Source: Acidobacteriota bacterium (lineage in GTDB: Bacteria; Acidobacteriota; Holophagae; Thermotomaculales; Thermotomaculaceae). Taken from it: a stretch of DNA of 7,336 bases. The position numbers were made by a program, and so were the translations under genes. Of the stretch, positions 6,158-7,336 are shown piece after piece (position 1 is the first letter of the stretch; each line of letters opens with the position of its first letter). The stretch lies in contig WFPG01000282.1 of NCBI GenBank assembly GCA_015487755.1, positions 1 to 7,336 of the forward strand. Reading direction: 5' to 3'. A model generated the notes under the pieces. That model was not told where the DNA came from. It saw only the letters and a program-made list of their open reading frames with translations, and did not search any database.

Positions 6158-7324
6158 ATGAAATTAAAGATTGAAACCGAATGTATCCATGTAACAATGG
6201 ACAAAAACGAGTATATGTCGGTAAATGTTCCAATTTACCAGACTTCAACATTTAAGTTTAAAAATGCAGACCACGGTGCCGAACTATTTGCGGGAAAGGG
6301 AGAGGGCTATATTTACACAAGGATAGGCAACCCGACAATTGAGGCACTTGAAAAGGCTGTCGCCACACTTGAGCATGGCTATAAGGGAATAATAACATCA
6401 AGCGGAATGGCCGCAGAAACCCTTATATTCTCAACATTTTTGAAAAGCGGAGACCATGTAATTTGTTCAGAGTCTGTTTACGGGCCCACAACAACGCTTT
6501 TGAAAAATGTGTTTTCAAGGTTCGGTATTGAAACAACATTTGTTGACACCTCAAACCTTGAGGAGATAAAAAAAGCAATAAAAGAAAATACCAAAATGAT
6601 TTATGTTGAAACCCCTGCAAACCCCACACTTGTTGTAACTGACATTAAAGAGGTTTCAAAGATAGCAAAAGAGATAGGCGCAAAGTTTGTGGTCGACAAC
6701 ACCTTTTCTTCCCCCATTTTACAACAGCCTTTAACATTGGGAGCAGACATAGTATTACACTCAATGACCAAATTCTTAAACGGGCATGCCGATGTTGTCG
6801 CAGGCTGTGTTATTGCTAAAAATGAAAAGGATTACAAGGCATTATACTCAACTCACAAGCATTTAGGCGGAATAATCTCCCCTCTGGAAGCATTCCTCAT
6901 TTTAAGAGGCATTAAAACCCTTGCTTTGAGAATGGAAAAGCACTGTAAAAATGCAATGAAGGTTGCGGAATTCCTTGAAAACCACCCGAAGGTTGAAAAG
7001 GTTTTTTACCCGGGATTAAAATCCCACCCTCAGCATGAAGTGGCAAAAAAGCAAATGAAAGGGTATTCCGCAATGATATCCTTTGAACTTAAAGGCGGGC
7101 TTGAAGCAGGAAAGAAAATGATGGATTCTGTTAAGGTTTGCACCCTTGCGGTATCTTTAGGCGGGGTTGAAACCCTCATTCAGCACCCTGCATCAATGAC
7201 ACATGCGGGAATGCCAAAAGAGTTAAGAGAGCAGGCAGGTATTACGGACGGATTGGTAAGGCTTTCTGTGGGAATAGAGAATGTTGAGGATTTAATCGCA
7301 GATTTAGACCAGGCAATGAGTTAA
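6158..7324 (+). CDS. PLP-dependent trans-sulfuration enzyme, methionine gamma-lyase or cystathionine gamma-lyase type
   Basis: This is a fold-type I PLP enzyme of the Cys/Met metabolism family, and its 388 residues are a normal full length. Lys205 in HSMTKFLNGH (201-210) is the expected Schiff-base lysine, Asp180 in VVDNTFSSP pairs with the PLP ring nitrogen, and Tyr53 with Arg55 (YTRIGNPT, 53-60) bind the cofactor phosphate of the neighbouring subunit. Tyr108 is the active-site tyrosine, and Arg368 in GLVRLSVG binds the substrate carboxylate. The C-terminal AVSLGGVETLIQHPASMTH (331-349) is typical of gamma-lyases. The Tyr-Gly-Cys motif of classical methionine gamma-lyase is Tyr-Gly-Pro here (Pro110), and the classical Lys-Asp pair aligns with His-Lys near 233-235, so methionine specificity is not assured. 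Cystathionine gamma-lyase or an O-acylhomoserine enzyme remain possible. GGGAG (6146-6150) precedes the ATG. It follows mrp by 22 bases with no promoter between, so it is probably co-transcribed. No terminator is visible in the last 12 bases. Confidence 0.85.
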   Translation: MKLKIETECIHVTMDKNEYMSVNVPIYQTSTFKFKNADHGAELFAGKGEGYIYTRIGNPTIEALEKAVATLEHGYKGIITSSGMAAETLIFSTFLKSGDHVICSESVYGPTTTLLKNVFSRFGIETTFVDTSNLEEIKKAIKENTKMIYVETPANPTLVVTDIKEVSKIAKEIGAKFVVDNTFSSPILQQPLTLGADIVLHSMTKFLNGHADVVAGCVIAKNEKDYKALYSTHKHLGGIISPLEAFLILRGIKTLALRMEKHCKNAMKVAEFLENHPKVEKVFYPGLKSHPQHEVAKKQMKGYSAMISFELKGGLEAGKKMMDSVKVCTLAVSLGGVETLIQHPASMTHAGMPKELREQAGITDGLVRLSVGIENVEDLIADLDQAMS

Positions 7325-7336
7325 TTTCATAAAATA

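Overview
The window looks like chromosomal DNA from an anaerobic, amino-acid-fermenting bacterium. It is AT-rich, and every gene lies on the + strand with gaps of 10 to 148 bases. Arginine is read almost entirely through AGG/AGA and isoleucine often through ATA. That codon preference is common in thermophiles, but it is only a hint, and I cannot name a phylum. There are no RNA genes, insertion sequences, CRISPR arrays or tRNA-linked integration signs.

Layout: (1) positions 1-507 hold the 3' part of an FmdE-like gene cut by the window edge. (2) Positions 508-655 form a spacer with a hairpin and a good extended -10 promoter candidate. (3) Positions 656-4493 hold a tight three-gene unit: a bifunctional formimidoyltransferase-cyclodeaminase (FTCD), a phosphate butyryltransferase (Ptb) and a butyrate kinase (Buk). 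(4) Positions 4494-4554 hold a second extended -10 promoter candidate with a small inverted repeat. (5) Positions 4555-7324 hold a DUF134 DNA-binding protein, an Mrp/NBP35 ATPase fused to a NifX/orange-protein-like domain, and a PLP enzyme of the methionine/cystathionine gamma-lyase family. The window ends 12 bases after the last stop codon.

How the genes may work together (inference): FTCD takes formiminoglutamate from histidine degradation, passes the one-carbon unit to tetrahydrofolate and releases ammonia. The gamma-lyase would turn methionine or cystathionine into a 2-oxoacid, ammonia and a thiol. 2-Oxoacids from such reactions are commonly oxidised to acyl-CoA, and Ptb plus Buk turn acyl-CoA into a free acid plus ATP. 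The theme is therefore amino acid catabolism with substrate-level phosphorylation. The DUF134/Mrp pair in the middle is a metal-cluster module that looks separately controlled.

The most unusual feature is inside FTCD. The protein is 613 residues, against about 540 for the usual bifunctional enzyme. The excess sits mostly in one insertion of roughly 60 to 70 residues that carries a textbook C2H2 zinc-finger spacing (CX2CX12HX4H), which is unexpected in a bacterial folate enzyme.
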